64,000 bases of DNA. Origin: Chaunax sp. Z400. Its lineage: Eukaryota > Chordata > Actinopteri > Lophiiformes > Chaunacidae. The DNA lies in contig JBAGJB010000227.1 of NCBI GenBank assembly GCA_037577475.1, positions 50,001-114,000 of the forward strand. Reading direction: 5' to 3'. The notes below the pieces were generated by a model. It saw only the letters and a list, made by a program, of their open reading frames with translations. It ran no database searches and was not told where the DNA came from. The stretch's first letter is position 1; every line of letters starts with the position of its first letter. Made by a program: the position numbers and the translations under genes. Shown here in pieces: positions 32,138 through 44,500 of this stretch.

Positions 32138-35100
32138 CGCTGCTGTGGAGAAAACATCTAAATGAAATGCTTGAACTGGGATTAGATCCCATAAACTCAG
32201 ATCACAAAGTGTCTGCAGCTTATCGTACTGAGCTATACCTCAGCTCTACTGAACGTGGTCAGAAGTTCTACTTATTATTCACGCTGCTGTGGAGAAAACA
32301 TCTAAATGAAATGCTTGAACTGGGATTAGATCCCATAAACTCAGATCACAAAGTGTCTGCAGCTTATCGTACTGAGCTATACCTCAGCTCTACTGAACGT
32401 GGTCAGAAGTTCTACTTATTATTCACGCTGCTGTGGAGAAAACATCTAAATGAAATGCTTGAACTGGGATTAGATCCCATAAACTCAGATCACAAAGTGT
32501 CTGCAGCTTATCGTACTGAGCTATACCTCAGCTCTACTGAACGTGGTCAGAAGTTCTACTTATTATTCACGCTGCTGTGGAGAAAACATCTAAATGAAAT
32601 GCTTGAACTGGGATTAGATCCCATAAACTCAGATCACAAAGTGTCTGCAGCTTATCGTACTGAGCTATACCTCAGCTCTACTGAACGTGGTCAGAAGTTC
32701 TACTTATTATTCACGCTGCTGTGGAGAAAACATCTAAATGAAATGCTTGAACTGGGATTAGATCCCATAAACTCAGATCACAAAGTGTCTGCAGCTTATC
32801 GTACTGAGCTATACCTCAGCTCTACTGAACGTGGTCAGAAGTTCTACTTATTATTCACGCTGCTGTGGAGAAAACATCTAAATGAAATGCTTGAACTGGG
32901 ATTAGATCCCATAAACTCAGATCACAAAGTGTCTGCAGCTTATCGTACTGAGCTATACCTCAGCTCTACTGAACGTGGTCAGAAGTTCTACTTATTATTC
33001 ACGCTGCTGTGGAGAAAACATCTAAATGAAATGCTTGAACTGGGATTAGATCCCATAAACTCAGATCACAAAGTGTCTGCAGCTTATCGTACTGAGCTAT
33101 ACCTCAGCTCTACTGAACGTGGTCAGAAGTTCTACTTATTATTCACGCTGCTGTGGAGAAAACATCTAAATGAAATGCTTGAACTGGGATTAGATCCCAT
33201 AAACTCAGATCACAAAGTGTCTGCAGCTTATCGTACTGAGCTATACCTCAGCTCTACTGAACGTGGTCAGAAGTTCTACTTATTATTCACGCTGCTGTGG
33301 AGAAAACATCTAAATGAAATGCTTGAACTGGGATTAGATCCCATAAACTCAGATCACAAAGTGTCTGCAGCTTATCGTACTGAGCTATACCTCAGCTCTA
33401 CTGAACGTGGTCAGAAGTTCTACTTATTATTCACGCTGCTGTGGAGAAAACATCTAAATGAAATGCTTGAACTGGGATTAGATCCCATAAACTCAGATCA
33501 CAAAGTGTCTGCAGCTTATCGTACTGAGCTATACCTCAGCTCTACTGAACGTGGTCAGAAGTTCTACTTATTATTCACGCTGCTGTGGAGAAAACATCTA
33601 AATGAAATGCTTGAACTGGGATTAGATCCCATAAACTCAGATCACAAAGTGTCTGCAGCTTATCGTACTGAGCTATACCTCAGCTCTACTGAACGTGGTC
33701 AGAAGTTCTACTTATTATTCACGCTGCTGTGGAGAAAACATCTAAATGAAATGCTTGAACTGGGATTAGATCCCATAAACTCAGATCACAAAGTGTCTGC
33801 AGCTTATCGTACTGAGCTATACCTCAGCTCTACTGAACGTGGTCAGAAGTTCTACTTATTATTCACGCTGCTGTGGAGAAAACATCTAAATGAAATGCTT
33901 GAACTGGGATTAGATCCCATAAACTCAGATCACAAAGTGTCTGCAGCTTATCGTACTGAGCTATACCTCAGCTCTACTGAACGTGGTCAGAAGTTCTACT
34001 TATTATTCACGCTGCTGTGGAGAAAACATCTAAATGAAATGCTTGAACTGGGATTAGATCCCATAAACTCAGATCACAAAGTGTCTGCAGCTTATCGTAC
34101 TGAGCTATACCTCAGCTCTACTGAACGTGGTCAGAAGTTCTACTTATTATTCACGCTGCTGTGGAGAAAACATCTAAATGAAATGCTTGAACTGGGATTA
34201 GATCCCATAAACTCAGATCACAAAGTGTCTGCAGCTTATCGTACTGAGCTATACCTCAGCTCTACTGAACGTGGTCAGAAGTTCTACTTATTATTCACGC
34301 TGCTGTGGAGAAAACATCTAAATGAAATGCTTGAACTGGGATTAGATCCCATAAACTCAGATCACAAAGTGTCTGCAGCTTATCGTACTGAGCTATACCT
34401 CAGCTCTACTGAACGTGGTCAGAAGTTCTACTTATTATTCACGCTGCTGTGGAGAAAACATCTAAATGAAATGCTTGAACTGGGATTAGATCCCATAAAC
34501 TCAGATCACAAAGTGTCTGCAGCTTATCGTACTGAGCTATACCTCAGCTCTACTGAACGTGGTCAGAAGTTCTACTTATTATTCACGCTGCTGTGGAGAA
34601 AACATCTAAATGAAATGCTTGAACTGGGATTAGATCCCATAAACTCAGATCACAAAGTGTCTGCAGCTTATCGTACTGAGCTATACCTCAGCTCTACTGA
34701 ACGTGGTCAGAAGTTCTACTTATTATTCACGCTGCTGTGGAGAAAACATCTAAATGAAATGCTTGAACTGGGATTAGATCCCATAAACTCAGATCACAAA
34801 GTGTCTGCAGCTTATCGTACTGAGCTATACCTCAGCTCTACTGAACGTGGTCAGGAGTTCTACTTATTATTCACGCTGCTGTGGAGAAAACATCTAAATG
34901 AAATGCTTGAACTGGGATTAGATCCCATAAACTCAGATCACAAAGTGTCTGCAGCTTATCGTACTGAGCTATACCTCAGCTCTACTGAACGTGGTCAGGA
35001 GTTCTACTTATTATTCACGCTGCTGTGGAGAAAACATCTAAATGAAATGCTTGAACTGGGATTAGATCCCATAAACTCAGATCACAAAGTGTCTGCAGCT

Positions 35101-38100
35101 TATCGTACTGAGCTATACCTCAGCTCTACTGAACGTGGTCAGGAGTTCTACTTATTATTCACGCTGCTGTGGAGAAAACATCTAAATGAAATGCTTGAAC
35201 TGGGATTAGATCCCATAAACTCAGATCACAAAGTGTCTGCAGCTTATCGTACTGAGCTATACCTCAGCTCTACTGAACGTGGTCAGAAGTTCTACTTATT
35301 ATTCACGCTGCTGTGGAGAAAACATCTAAATGAAATGCTTGAACTGGGATTAGATCCCATAAACTCAGATCACAAAGTGTCTGCAGCTTATCGTACTGAG
35401 CTATACCTCAGCTCTACTGAACGTGGTCAGAAGTTCTACTTATTATTCACGCTGCTGTGGAGAAAACATCTAAATGAAATGCTTGAACTGGGATTAGATC
35501 CCATAAACTCAGATCACAAAGTGTCTGCAGCTTATCGTACTGAGCTATACCTCAGCTCTACTGAACGTGGTCAGAAGTTCTACTTATTATTCACGCTGCT
35601 GTGGAGAAAACATCTAAATGAAATGCTTGAACTGGGATTAGATCCCATAAACTCAGATCACAAAGTGTCTGCAGCTTATCGTACTGAGCTATACCTCAGC
35701 TCTACTGAACGTGGTCAGAAGTTCTACTTATTATTCACGCTGCTGTGGAGAAAACATCTAAATGAAATGCTTGAACTGGGATTAGATCCCATAAACTCAG
35801 ATCACAAATTGTCTGCAGCTTATCGTACTGAGCTATACCTCAGCTCTACTGAACGTGGTCAGAAGTTCTACTTATTATTCACGCTGCTGTGGAGAAAACA
35901 TCTAAATGAAATGCTTGAACTGGGATTAGATCCCATAAACTCAGATCACAAAGTGTCTGCAGCTTATCGTACTGAGCTATACCTCAGCTCTACTGAACGT
36001 GGTCAGAAGTTCTACTTATTATTCACGCTGCTGTGGAGAAAACATCTAAATGAAATGCTTGAACTGGGATTAGATCCCATAAACTCAGATCACAAAGTGT
36101 CTGCAGCTTATCGTACTGAGCTATACCTCAGCTCTACTGAACGTGGTCAGAAGTTCTACTTATTATTCACGCTGCTGTGGAGAAAACATCTAAATGAAAT
36201 GCTTGAACTGGGATTAGATCCCATAAACTCAGATCACAAAGTGTCTGCAGCTTATCGTACTGAGCTATACCTCAGCTCTACTGAACGTGGTCAGAAGTTC
36301 TACTTATTATTCACGCTGCTGTGGAGAAAACATCTAAATGAAATGCTTGAACTGGGATTAGATCCCATAAACTCAGATCACAAAGTGTCTGCAGCTTATC
36401 GTACTGAGCTATACCTCAGCTCTACTGAACGTGGTCAGAAGTTCTACTTATTATTCACGCTGCTGTGGAGAAAACATCTAAATGAAATGCTTGAACTGGG
36501 ATTAGATCCCATAAACTCAGATCACAAAGTGTCTGCAGCTTATCGTACTGAGCTATACCTCAGCTCTACTGAACGTGGTCAGAAGTTCTACTTATTATTC
36601 ACGCTGCTGTGGAGAAAACATCTAAATGAAATGCTTGAACTGGGATTAGATCCCATAAACTCAGATCACAAAGTGTCTGCAGCTTATCGTACTGAGCTAT
36701 ACCTCAGCTCTACTGAACGTGGTCAGAAGTTCTACTTATTATTCACGCTGCTGTGGAGAAAACATCTAAATGAAATGCTTGAACTGGGATTAGATCCCAT
36801 AAACTCAGATCACAAAGTGTCTGCAGCTTATCGTACTGAGCTATACCTGAGCTCTACTGAACGTGGTCAGGAGTTCTACTTATTATTCACGCTGCTGTGG
36901 AGAAAACATCTAAATGAAATGCTTGAACTGGGATTAGATCCCATAAACTCAGATCACAAAGTGTCTGCAGCTTATCGTACTGAGCTATACCTCAGCTCTA
37001 CTGAACGTGGTCAGGAGTTCTACTTATTATTCACGCTGCTGTGGAGAAAACATCTAAATGAAATGCTTGAACTGGGATTAGATCCCATAAACTCAGATCA
37101 CAAAGTGTCTGCAGCTTATCGTACTGAGCTATACCTCAGCTCTACTGAACGTGGTCAGGAGTTCTACTTATTATTCACGCTGCTGTGGAGAAAACATCTA
37201 AATGAAATGCTTGAACTGGGATTAGATCCCATAAACTCAGATCACAAAGTGTCTGCAGCTTATCGTACTGAGCTATACCTCAGCTCTACTGAACGTGGTC
37301 AGAAGTTCTACTTATTATTCACGCTGCTGTGGAGAAAACATCTAAATGAAATGCTTGAACTGGGATTAGATCCCATAAACTCAGATCACAAAGTGTCTGC
37401 AGCTTATCGTACTGAGCTATACCTCAGCTCTACTGAACGTGGTCAGAAGTTCTACTTATTATTCACGCTGCTGTGGAGAAAACATCTAAATGAAATGCTT
37501 GAACTGGGATTAGATCCCATAAACTCAGATCACAAAGTGTCTGCAGCTTATCGTACTGAGCTATACCTCAGCTCTACTGAACGTGGTCAGAAGTTCTACT
37601 TATTATTCACGCTGCTGTGGAGAAAACATCTAAATGAAATGCTTGAACTGGGATTAGATCCCATAAACTCAGATCACAAAGTGTCTGCAGCTTATCGTAC
37701 TGAGCTATACCTCAGCTCTACTGAACGTGGTCAGAAGTTCTACTTATTATTCACGCTGCTGTGGAGAAAACATCTAAATGAAATGCTTGAACTGGGATTA
37801 GATCCCATAAACTCAGATCACAAAGTGTCTGCAGCTTATCGTACTGAGCTATACCTCAGCTCTACTGAACGTGGTCAGAAGTTCTACTTATTATTCACGC
37901 TGCTGTGGAGAAAACATCTAAATGAAATGCTTGAACTGGGATTAGATCCCATAAACTCAGATCACAAAGTGTCTGCAGCTTATCGTACTGAGCTATACCT
38001 CAGCTCTACTGAACGTGGTCAGAAGTTCTACTTATTATTCACGCTGCTGTGGAGAAAACATCTAAATGAAATGCTTGAACTGGGATTAGATCCCATAAAC

Positions 38101-38742
38101 TCAGATCACAAAGTGTCTGCAGCTTATCGTACTGAGCTATACCTCAGCTCTACTGAACGTGGTCAGAAGTTCTACTTATTATTCACGCTGCTGTGGAGAA
38201 AACATCTAAATGAAATGCTTGAACTGGGATTAGATCCCATAAACTCAGATCACAAAGTGTCTGCAGCTTATCGTACTGAGCTATACCTCAGCTATACCTC
38301 AGCTCTACTGAACGTGGTCAGAAGTTCTACTTATTATTCACGGTGCTGTGGAGAAAAGATCTAAATGAAATGCTTGAACTGGGATTAGATGCCATAAACT
38401 CAGATCACAAAGTGTCTGCAGCTTATCGTACTGAGCTATACCTCAGCTATACCTCAGCTCTGCTGAACGTGGTCAGAAGTTCTACTTATTATTCACACTG
38501 CTGTGGAGAAAACATCTAAATGAAATGCTTGAACTGGGATTTGATCCCATAAACTCAGATCACCAAGTGTCTGCAGCTTATCTTACAGAGCTATAGCTCA
38601 GCTCTCCTGAATGTGGTCAGAAGTTCTACTTATTATTCACACTGCTGAGGAGAAAACATCTAAATGCTTGAACTGGGATTAGATCCCATAAACTCAGATC
38701 ACAAAGTGTCTGCAGCTTATCGTACTGAGCTATACCTCAGCT
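32138..38742 (-). repeat. 144-bp satellite made of tRNA-derived units (42 near-identical copies plus diverged ends)
   Basis: The period is exactly 144 bp (TAAATGAAATGC at 32159, 32303 and so on). About 42 copies are almost identical; three or four diverged units follow at 38290-38742. On the minus strand each unit has box A-like TAGCTCAGTACGAT and box B-like GGGATCTAATCCC, matching the SINE units at 31.5 kb. Since 144 = 48 codons, a 2096-codon plus frame stays open. I treat this as an artefact. An AAG-to-GAG marker occurs in three consecutive units at 34855/34999/35143 and again at 36871/37015/37159, exactly 2016 bp (14 units) apart. Confidence 0.95.
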
Positions 38743-38923
38743 GTATTAAACATGAAAACACTGATACACCATTCAAATAAAAATCCTGAACAATTCATTG
38801 ACACTAAAAACAGACAGTCCATTTTGATAAACAGTGGCACAAAAATATAAAGACAGAAAAGTAAGGCAAGTTCTTTACAAAAAACTGATCCATAGATCAA
38901 TAACAGACAAATTAAAAAGGCAC

Positions 38924-38972
<49 letters not shown>

Positions 38973-39255
38973 CTGAGGTAAACTGCATTTATGTTTGTGT
39001 GGACTGAAGACAATCTGATGTCTGTATGGCTTCAAGGAGAACTCCCTTGTGATGATTCAATATTTTAAAGCAAATAAATCTTGAATGAAACTTTGGTAAT
39101 GACAAACAAAGCTGATTCAAATGTCAGGCCTGCAGAGGGAAGAAACAAAGTCTGGACAAAGCTCTGCTATAGTGAGGTTCACTAGGAATTTCACACCTGG
39201 GATTTTGGAATTTGGACCCGGGATTCCGGACCCGCAACCGCGGACCGGCCCGCAT
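38740..39255. repeat. Local duplication, copy 1, with (TA)n
   Basis: Matches 39738-40290 about 1 kb further on: ATTCAAATAAAA, ACTAAAAACAGACAGTCC, a (TA)n at 38930-38970, then CGCTGAGGTAAACTGCATT and the GGACCCGGGATT repeat. Short Tyr/Ile frames across the TA tract are artefacts. Confidence 0.85.
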
Positions 39256-39540
39256 GGGTCGGAAGTTCTATTTATTATTACACTGCTGTTGAGAAAACAT
39301 CTAAATTTTGGAACTGGGATTCGATCCCATGATCTCAGATAATTACTGGGCTGCTGCTTATCAGGATGCAGTTTATCATACTGAGCTATACATCTAGCTG
39401 TGTTCAACATGGTCGGAAGTTCTATTTATTATTACACTGCTGTTGAGAAAACATCTAATTATGGGGACTGTGATTTGATCCAATAAACTCAGATCACTAA
39501 GTGTCTGCAGTTTATCATTCTGAGCTATACATAGAGCTTA
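39255..39540 (-). repeat. Diverged tRNA-like SINE units (2)
   Basis: Two units on the minus strand. The first keeps GGGATTCGATCCCATG (plus strand, 39317), a near-canonical box B, and CTGAGCTATACAT (box A complement). They share GGTCGGAAGTTCTATTTATT with the units at 13.5 kb. Confidence 0.7.
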
Positions 39541-39737
39541 ACAACTTCCTGTTTGGAGTTGATGAACTCATTGTCATTTTAGTGCTTCATATTCAAAAAA
39601 CAACCTTATGTAACATAGGAACAAATAATAATAGTAGAGAATAAGTATAAAACAAATACTCAAGTAAAACTACCACAAGTATTTCAGTAAATGTACTTTC
39701 CACCATCTAAATAATAACAGCAAGTATTGTTTGATTT

Positions 39738-39927
39738 TTAAAAAAAGATTTATTACTGATACGCCATTCAAATAAAATCCTGAACAATTCATTCACACTA
39801 AAAACAGACAGTCCATTTTGATAAACACTGACAAACAGTGGCACAAAAATATAAAGACAGAAAAGTAAGGCAAGTTCTTTACAAACAACTGATCCATAGA
39901 TCAATAACCGACAAATTAAAAAGGCAC

Positions 39928-39994
<67 letters not shown>

Positions 39995-40290
39995 CTGAGG
40001 TAAACTGCATTTATGTTTGTGTGGACTGAAGACAATATGATGTCCGTATGGCTTCAAGGAGAACTCCCTTGTGATGATTCAATATTTTAAAGCAAATAAA
40101 TCTTGAATGAAACAGTCAGTCTTTGGTAATGACAAACAAAGCTGATTCAAATGTCAGGCCTGCAGAGGGAAGAAACAAAGTCTGGACAAAGCTCTGCTAT
40201 AGTGAGGTTCATTAGGGATTTCGCACCTGGGACTTTGGACCCGGGATTTCGGAATTTGGACCCGGGATTTCGGACCCGCAACCGCGGACC
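39738..40290. repeat. Local duplication, copy 2, with longer (TA)n
   Basis: Second copy of 38740-39255. The (TA)n here spans about 39932-39992 and is longer than in copy 1, and one short segment (ACACTGACAAACAGTGG) is added. It continues into the repeat at 40078-40632. Confidence 0.85.
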
Positions 40291-40632
40291 GGCTCCCTCA
40301 AAAACCAAAAACGCAAAAAGTGGATAATATGTCATCAGAAATCATGGCTATATGAAGTGATTTTAGCTCTTTAACTCCAAATGGAGGAAGAACTGATCTA
40401 TTTTGGGCCACTGAAAAGAAAAAGAGATGCAGTCTCAGACCTGCAACATCAGACACGTTGTTCCCGACCTGTGATTTCAGACCCAGGACTATTACAACCT
40501 TCTCATTCTGGCGAAGCCTATATCATATCACCATACATAGCTTTGTAACTATGTGCGCAATTTTTATTTTGACTTCCTCATGTTTAAGAAGAGAGTTGTT
40601 CAATTTCCAATAATTAGCTTAATTACCTTAAT
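40078..40632. repeat. Interspersed repeat with GGACCCGGGATTTC motif, copy 2
   Basis: Homologous to 27175-27735 from GAATGAAACAGTCAGTC to CCAATAATTAGCTTAATTAC, including the same GC-rich tandem core near 40230-40290. Confidence 0.8.
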
Positions 40633-40889
40633 TACCTACTCTTCCTGCTTGTACCTGAGCTGCAGTACGGCGGGTAGGCTTACACTCTATAAACGTAGCT
40701 GCAACTTCAGGTCACTTTGCACTATAAAGCTAGAACAGCTATAGCAACTGAAAATGGAAATGTTTGGAAAAATTTATTTGACTTTATTACTCTAAAAATA
40801 ATGAATTAAATGAAATGAATTATAAAGAATATTGTCAGAACTCTAGTTTTACATTTTAATATGGCTTTATTCTTTTTTTTTTTGTCTAT

Positions 40890-41440
40890 ATAATTATTGT
40901 GGTGGATGGGTTTGAGAGCCCGAATTGTCCTAGGAAGCTGTGTTGTCCGTGGGCAATTTGCCCCTGATAGGGTCTCCCATGGCATATTGGTCCTAGGTGA
41001 CAGGCCAGACTAAAAGCGGTCCGGTGCGATGTAGATGGGTTGGCAGACAAGCGCGGAGGCCCTGCCGCACCGATCCCCCGCTGCCAAAACTGGCTTTGGG
41101 AACATGGAATATCACCACTCTGGCGGGGAAAGAACCCGAGCTGGTGCATGAGGTTGAGAGATACCGGCTAGACTAGCCGCTGGATATAGTCGGGCTCATC
41201 TCAACACATGGCACGGGTTCTGGAGCCAAGCTCCCCGAGAGGGGTTGTACTCTATTCCAAGCTTGAGTTGCACATGGTGAGAGGCGTCGAGCAGGTGTGG
41301 ATCTACTCGTAGGCCCCCGGCTCGGTGCCTGTACGTTGAGGTTTCCCCCAGCCTTCTTGGAGTCCTTGGATGGGGTGTTGCAGGGTGCCCCTACTGGGGA
41401 CTCCGTAGTTCTTCTGGGGGACTTCAACGCTCACGTGGGA
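40890..41440 (+). mobile_element. LINE endonuclease-domain fragment
   Basis: The plus strand, with stops and frameshifts, reads GTWNITTLAGKEPELV, VERYRL, DIVGLISTH, ERGCTLF, ERRRAGV and VVLLGDFNAHVG, the pattern of an apurinic-endonuclease (APE) domain of a fish non-LTR retrotransposon. The catalytic GDFNAH motif is visible. In-frame stops (e.g. TAG near 41170) show it is dead. It lies just beyond the 3' end of the kinesin gene, on the opposite strand. Confidence 0.75.
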
Positions 41441-41562
41441 CTTTATAGTTGTGTCATCAGACCTACGACCATATGTTCTGGACACTCGGGTGAAGAAAGG
41501 TTCTGAGCTGACCACCACTCCTTTCCTATCTCTCCAGGGTTGGCCATCGGTTCTTCAGCAGG

Positions 41563-44500
41563 CTATACCACTGTCACCTTGTAGGTATCCTCTGCGAACG
41601 TCATCAGCCACTGCAACACATACACAGGAGAACTATAAGAAATACACTTCCTCATGACCTTAAAGCCACAGAAGGGATCCAAATCAAATGCTGATGATTT
41701 GAAAGTCAGCTTTTTAACTGACTGTCAAAGTGTCAACAGTAATCTGAAGTAAATCCATATATGTGGTGGACAGAACCTGTGACAGTGTCCTGAACCATCT
41801 TGTCAACCTTTCATCGTTTTCAGAGATTAGTTATGATGATAGCTCAGATGTGTCAGAGGGAAAGCAATGAGATTAGAGACAATACTTTAAATTACAGCAA
41901 AATAAATGGCCTACCTTCGTTACAGCATGTTGATCAATGTTTGGGCTGACACATGCAATCAGCCCAACATTTCCTTCTCCATCAAAGTGGCTGCCGAACA
42001 GCTTCATTAGGGTTGTTTCACTTGATGGAAAAGTCTGGAAGAAAATAAAGACTGTGAAATCGTGCCTACTGGAATATTAGCAATGATGAAAAGAATATTT
42101 ACAATATTAATATACACACAAATAAAACAGCTAAATATGATGAACAGATTGTAAAATACCAACCGTCTTGTTTCCGGTCCTCTGGCTCTTACGCATGGCT
42201 GTAATATATTTCAACAGTTCCTCCTGGTCCGTGTTCATACACTCTGTAAATGAGACATCAGTAGAGACGATTGGCTTCTGAACAAACTGACAGTTGATCA
42301 CAGAAATGGTTTACTTAAGAGAGAAAGTAACCCACTGACCTGTTAAGGTGGCCTCAGTACCGTCCAGGTCAACCATACAGAGCTGGCTGACATTCACCTT
42401 ATTATCGCGCTGCAAAAATTAAATATCACACTGTTAGTATCACTCAAAAGCCACAGGAATCCTTTGTGAAATTCAAGAACCTTCATTCTTTGAATAAACA
42501 TTTCACCATAAAGAATGAACAATGTCTCTTAATATGTAACACTAGAGGTGAACGTCACCTGTGGAAGGAGATTCCCATCAGCGTCTATAGGTGCAGAGAC
42601 CAGCTTCAGAGTGACCACAGCGTGGGACTGTTTGAATTTTGGTTCACGCGTATGGGCGTCTGTCCTTTCCTTTTGTCCTGGAGACAGAGAAGAGCATCAT
42701 CAAAAAAAAAACTAAGAATAAAAATACATTTTAAAATGTTTCAAACTTTGCAAAACTAGATTCAGTCTGCATAAAGGGGAACACAATGACAAAATATAAT
42801 ACTGTTGTATTCAGAACAACATAGTTATTATGACCACTCACCTATCTTAAACACCTGAATAGCATCCTCTGCAGAAAAGACTTGTGTTTGTGCGCCCTTG
42901 TGCTTACGCTGATCTTCAAGGAGACTCAGAGTTTTCCTGAAACTAGTTTATGAAAAGACAATGTGTGGCTTTAGTAAGACAAGCAGTCAAAGCTCTGATG
43001 AAAAATGTTGGATTTCAACAAATCCAAACACACTGAGGGTACCAGTACCACAGATAACCTGGATTCAAACAGGCATTGTGATTCAGAATGCACACACTGA
43101 CTCTGAATCCTGTCTCTTACTTTTTATCATTTGGAGGCAGGAGATCGTAGATATATTCACCGTAGATCTCAAAGTACCTCAGGAACACACTGTAACAGTA
43201 TTGTTGTTCTGGCTCCGGGTCAGCCTTGTTCCTAAGAAACCAAAAGAAAGGCGACATTATGAACAGCAGGCCATGAACTATAAATTCACCTCATCTTAAT
43301 GAACTATTATCACCATAAATAGTTAAGAAAGTCAAACATTTCTGTACTGACCGTTGATTGTTGGGCTTCTGCCTCTTCAAAAGAAGGTCCTTCCCCTTCT
43401 TGAACAACAGCCCAGGTGTGCCGTCTGGGTTGAACGCCTGATGAAGATTGAAAACATTTGAAGTAAATGCCCCCCCAACTCCAAAAGTGCACAGTATTTG
43501 TAAGAGATCAAATAGACAAAATGTTAATGAAGGTTTTACCGATTTTCGAGTCAGAAGTGAGTCGATGCTGTTGAACAACATGTCGAGTGCTCGTGGGAGG
43601 ATTCCGGGTTCACTGGGTGATCCGATCAAGGTGTAGGTCTTACCACTGTCTGTCGCACCACATGCAAACAGCAGCCCTATAAACACAGACAATCACAACC
43701 ACTTTATATCCACTTTTCACAGAGACACTTAAGTAATGTATTATATGCTGCTAAAATAAAACATACTTATGATTATAAAACTATATATATTATACTAACT
43801 AAAATTATGAATACACATGTACATATACAGGTAAATGGGGCTGAACTTGAAAGAGTTAATGAAAATACATTTCTTGGGGTAACTATAGGTGATGGAATCA
43901 GCTGGAAATCACACATTAAACATGTACAAACTAAACTGTCAAGAAGCATTTCAGTAATAAACAAAGCAAAGCAGGTTCTGGATCAGAAGTCAGTCCACAT
44001 TCTATACTGTTCACTAGTTTTACCATATTTAAATTACTGTGCAGGGATTTGGGGCAACAACTACAAAAGTTCATTACATTCACTATCAATACTCCAAAAA
44101 AGAGCAATACGGGTCATTCACAATGTTGGTTATCTGGAACACACCACTGCATTATTCTACAGTCCAAATTATTACAATTTACAGATATTGTGGAATATCA
44201 AACAGCACAAATATTGTTCAAGGCTAAAAACAACCTACTACCAAGAAACATTCAAAAACTGTTCAGTGATCGAGAGGGGGGGTTATAATTTAAGGGGAAA
44301 ATTCAATTTCAAAATTTACAGTATTTGTACAACCAGGAAAAGTTTTTGTGTATCAATCTGTGGAGTGAAACAATGGAACAGTTTTAGTGTGGAGTTAAAG
44401 CAATGTCCAAATATCAACCACTTTAAAATAAGGTATAAAGACATGATTTTCACCAGGTACAGGGATGAATGCAGGGTTTGAAAATCACCAGGTGTTTACA

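Noticed and set aside
32074..38364. A 2096-aa tandem-repeat protein (48-aa repeats)
   Set aside because: The 144-bp period is a multiple of three and the unit is a tRNA-derived SINE read on the wrong strand. Near-identity at all codon positions shows homogenisation of DNA, not protein selection.
32138..38742. A CRISPR-like array or a functional tRNA gene cluster
   Set aside because: Repeats are contiguous with no unique spacers. The tRNA-like segments lack a complete cloverleaf and an intact box B, so they are SINE-derived rather than tRNA genes.
38730..40057. Minus-strand ORFs with Tyr/Ile runs as membrane proteins
   Set aside because: The runs are (TA)n microsatellites and the flanks are interspersed repeats; the two ORFs are copies of one local duplication.
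43807..44481. A 224-aa host gene
   Set aside because: It is the C-terminal part of a LINE reverse transcriptase with two compensating frameshifts and a LINE-type 3' tail.
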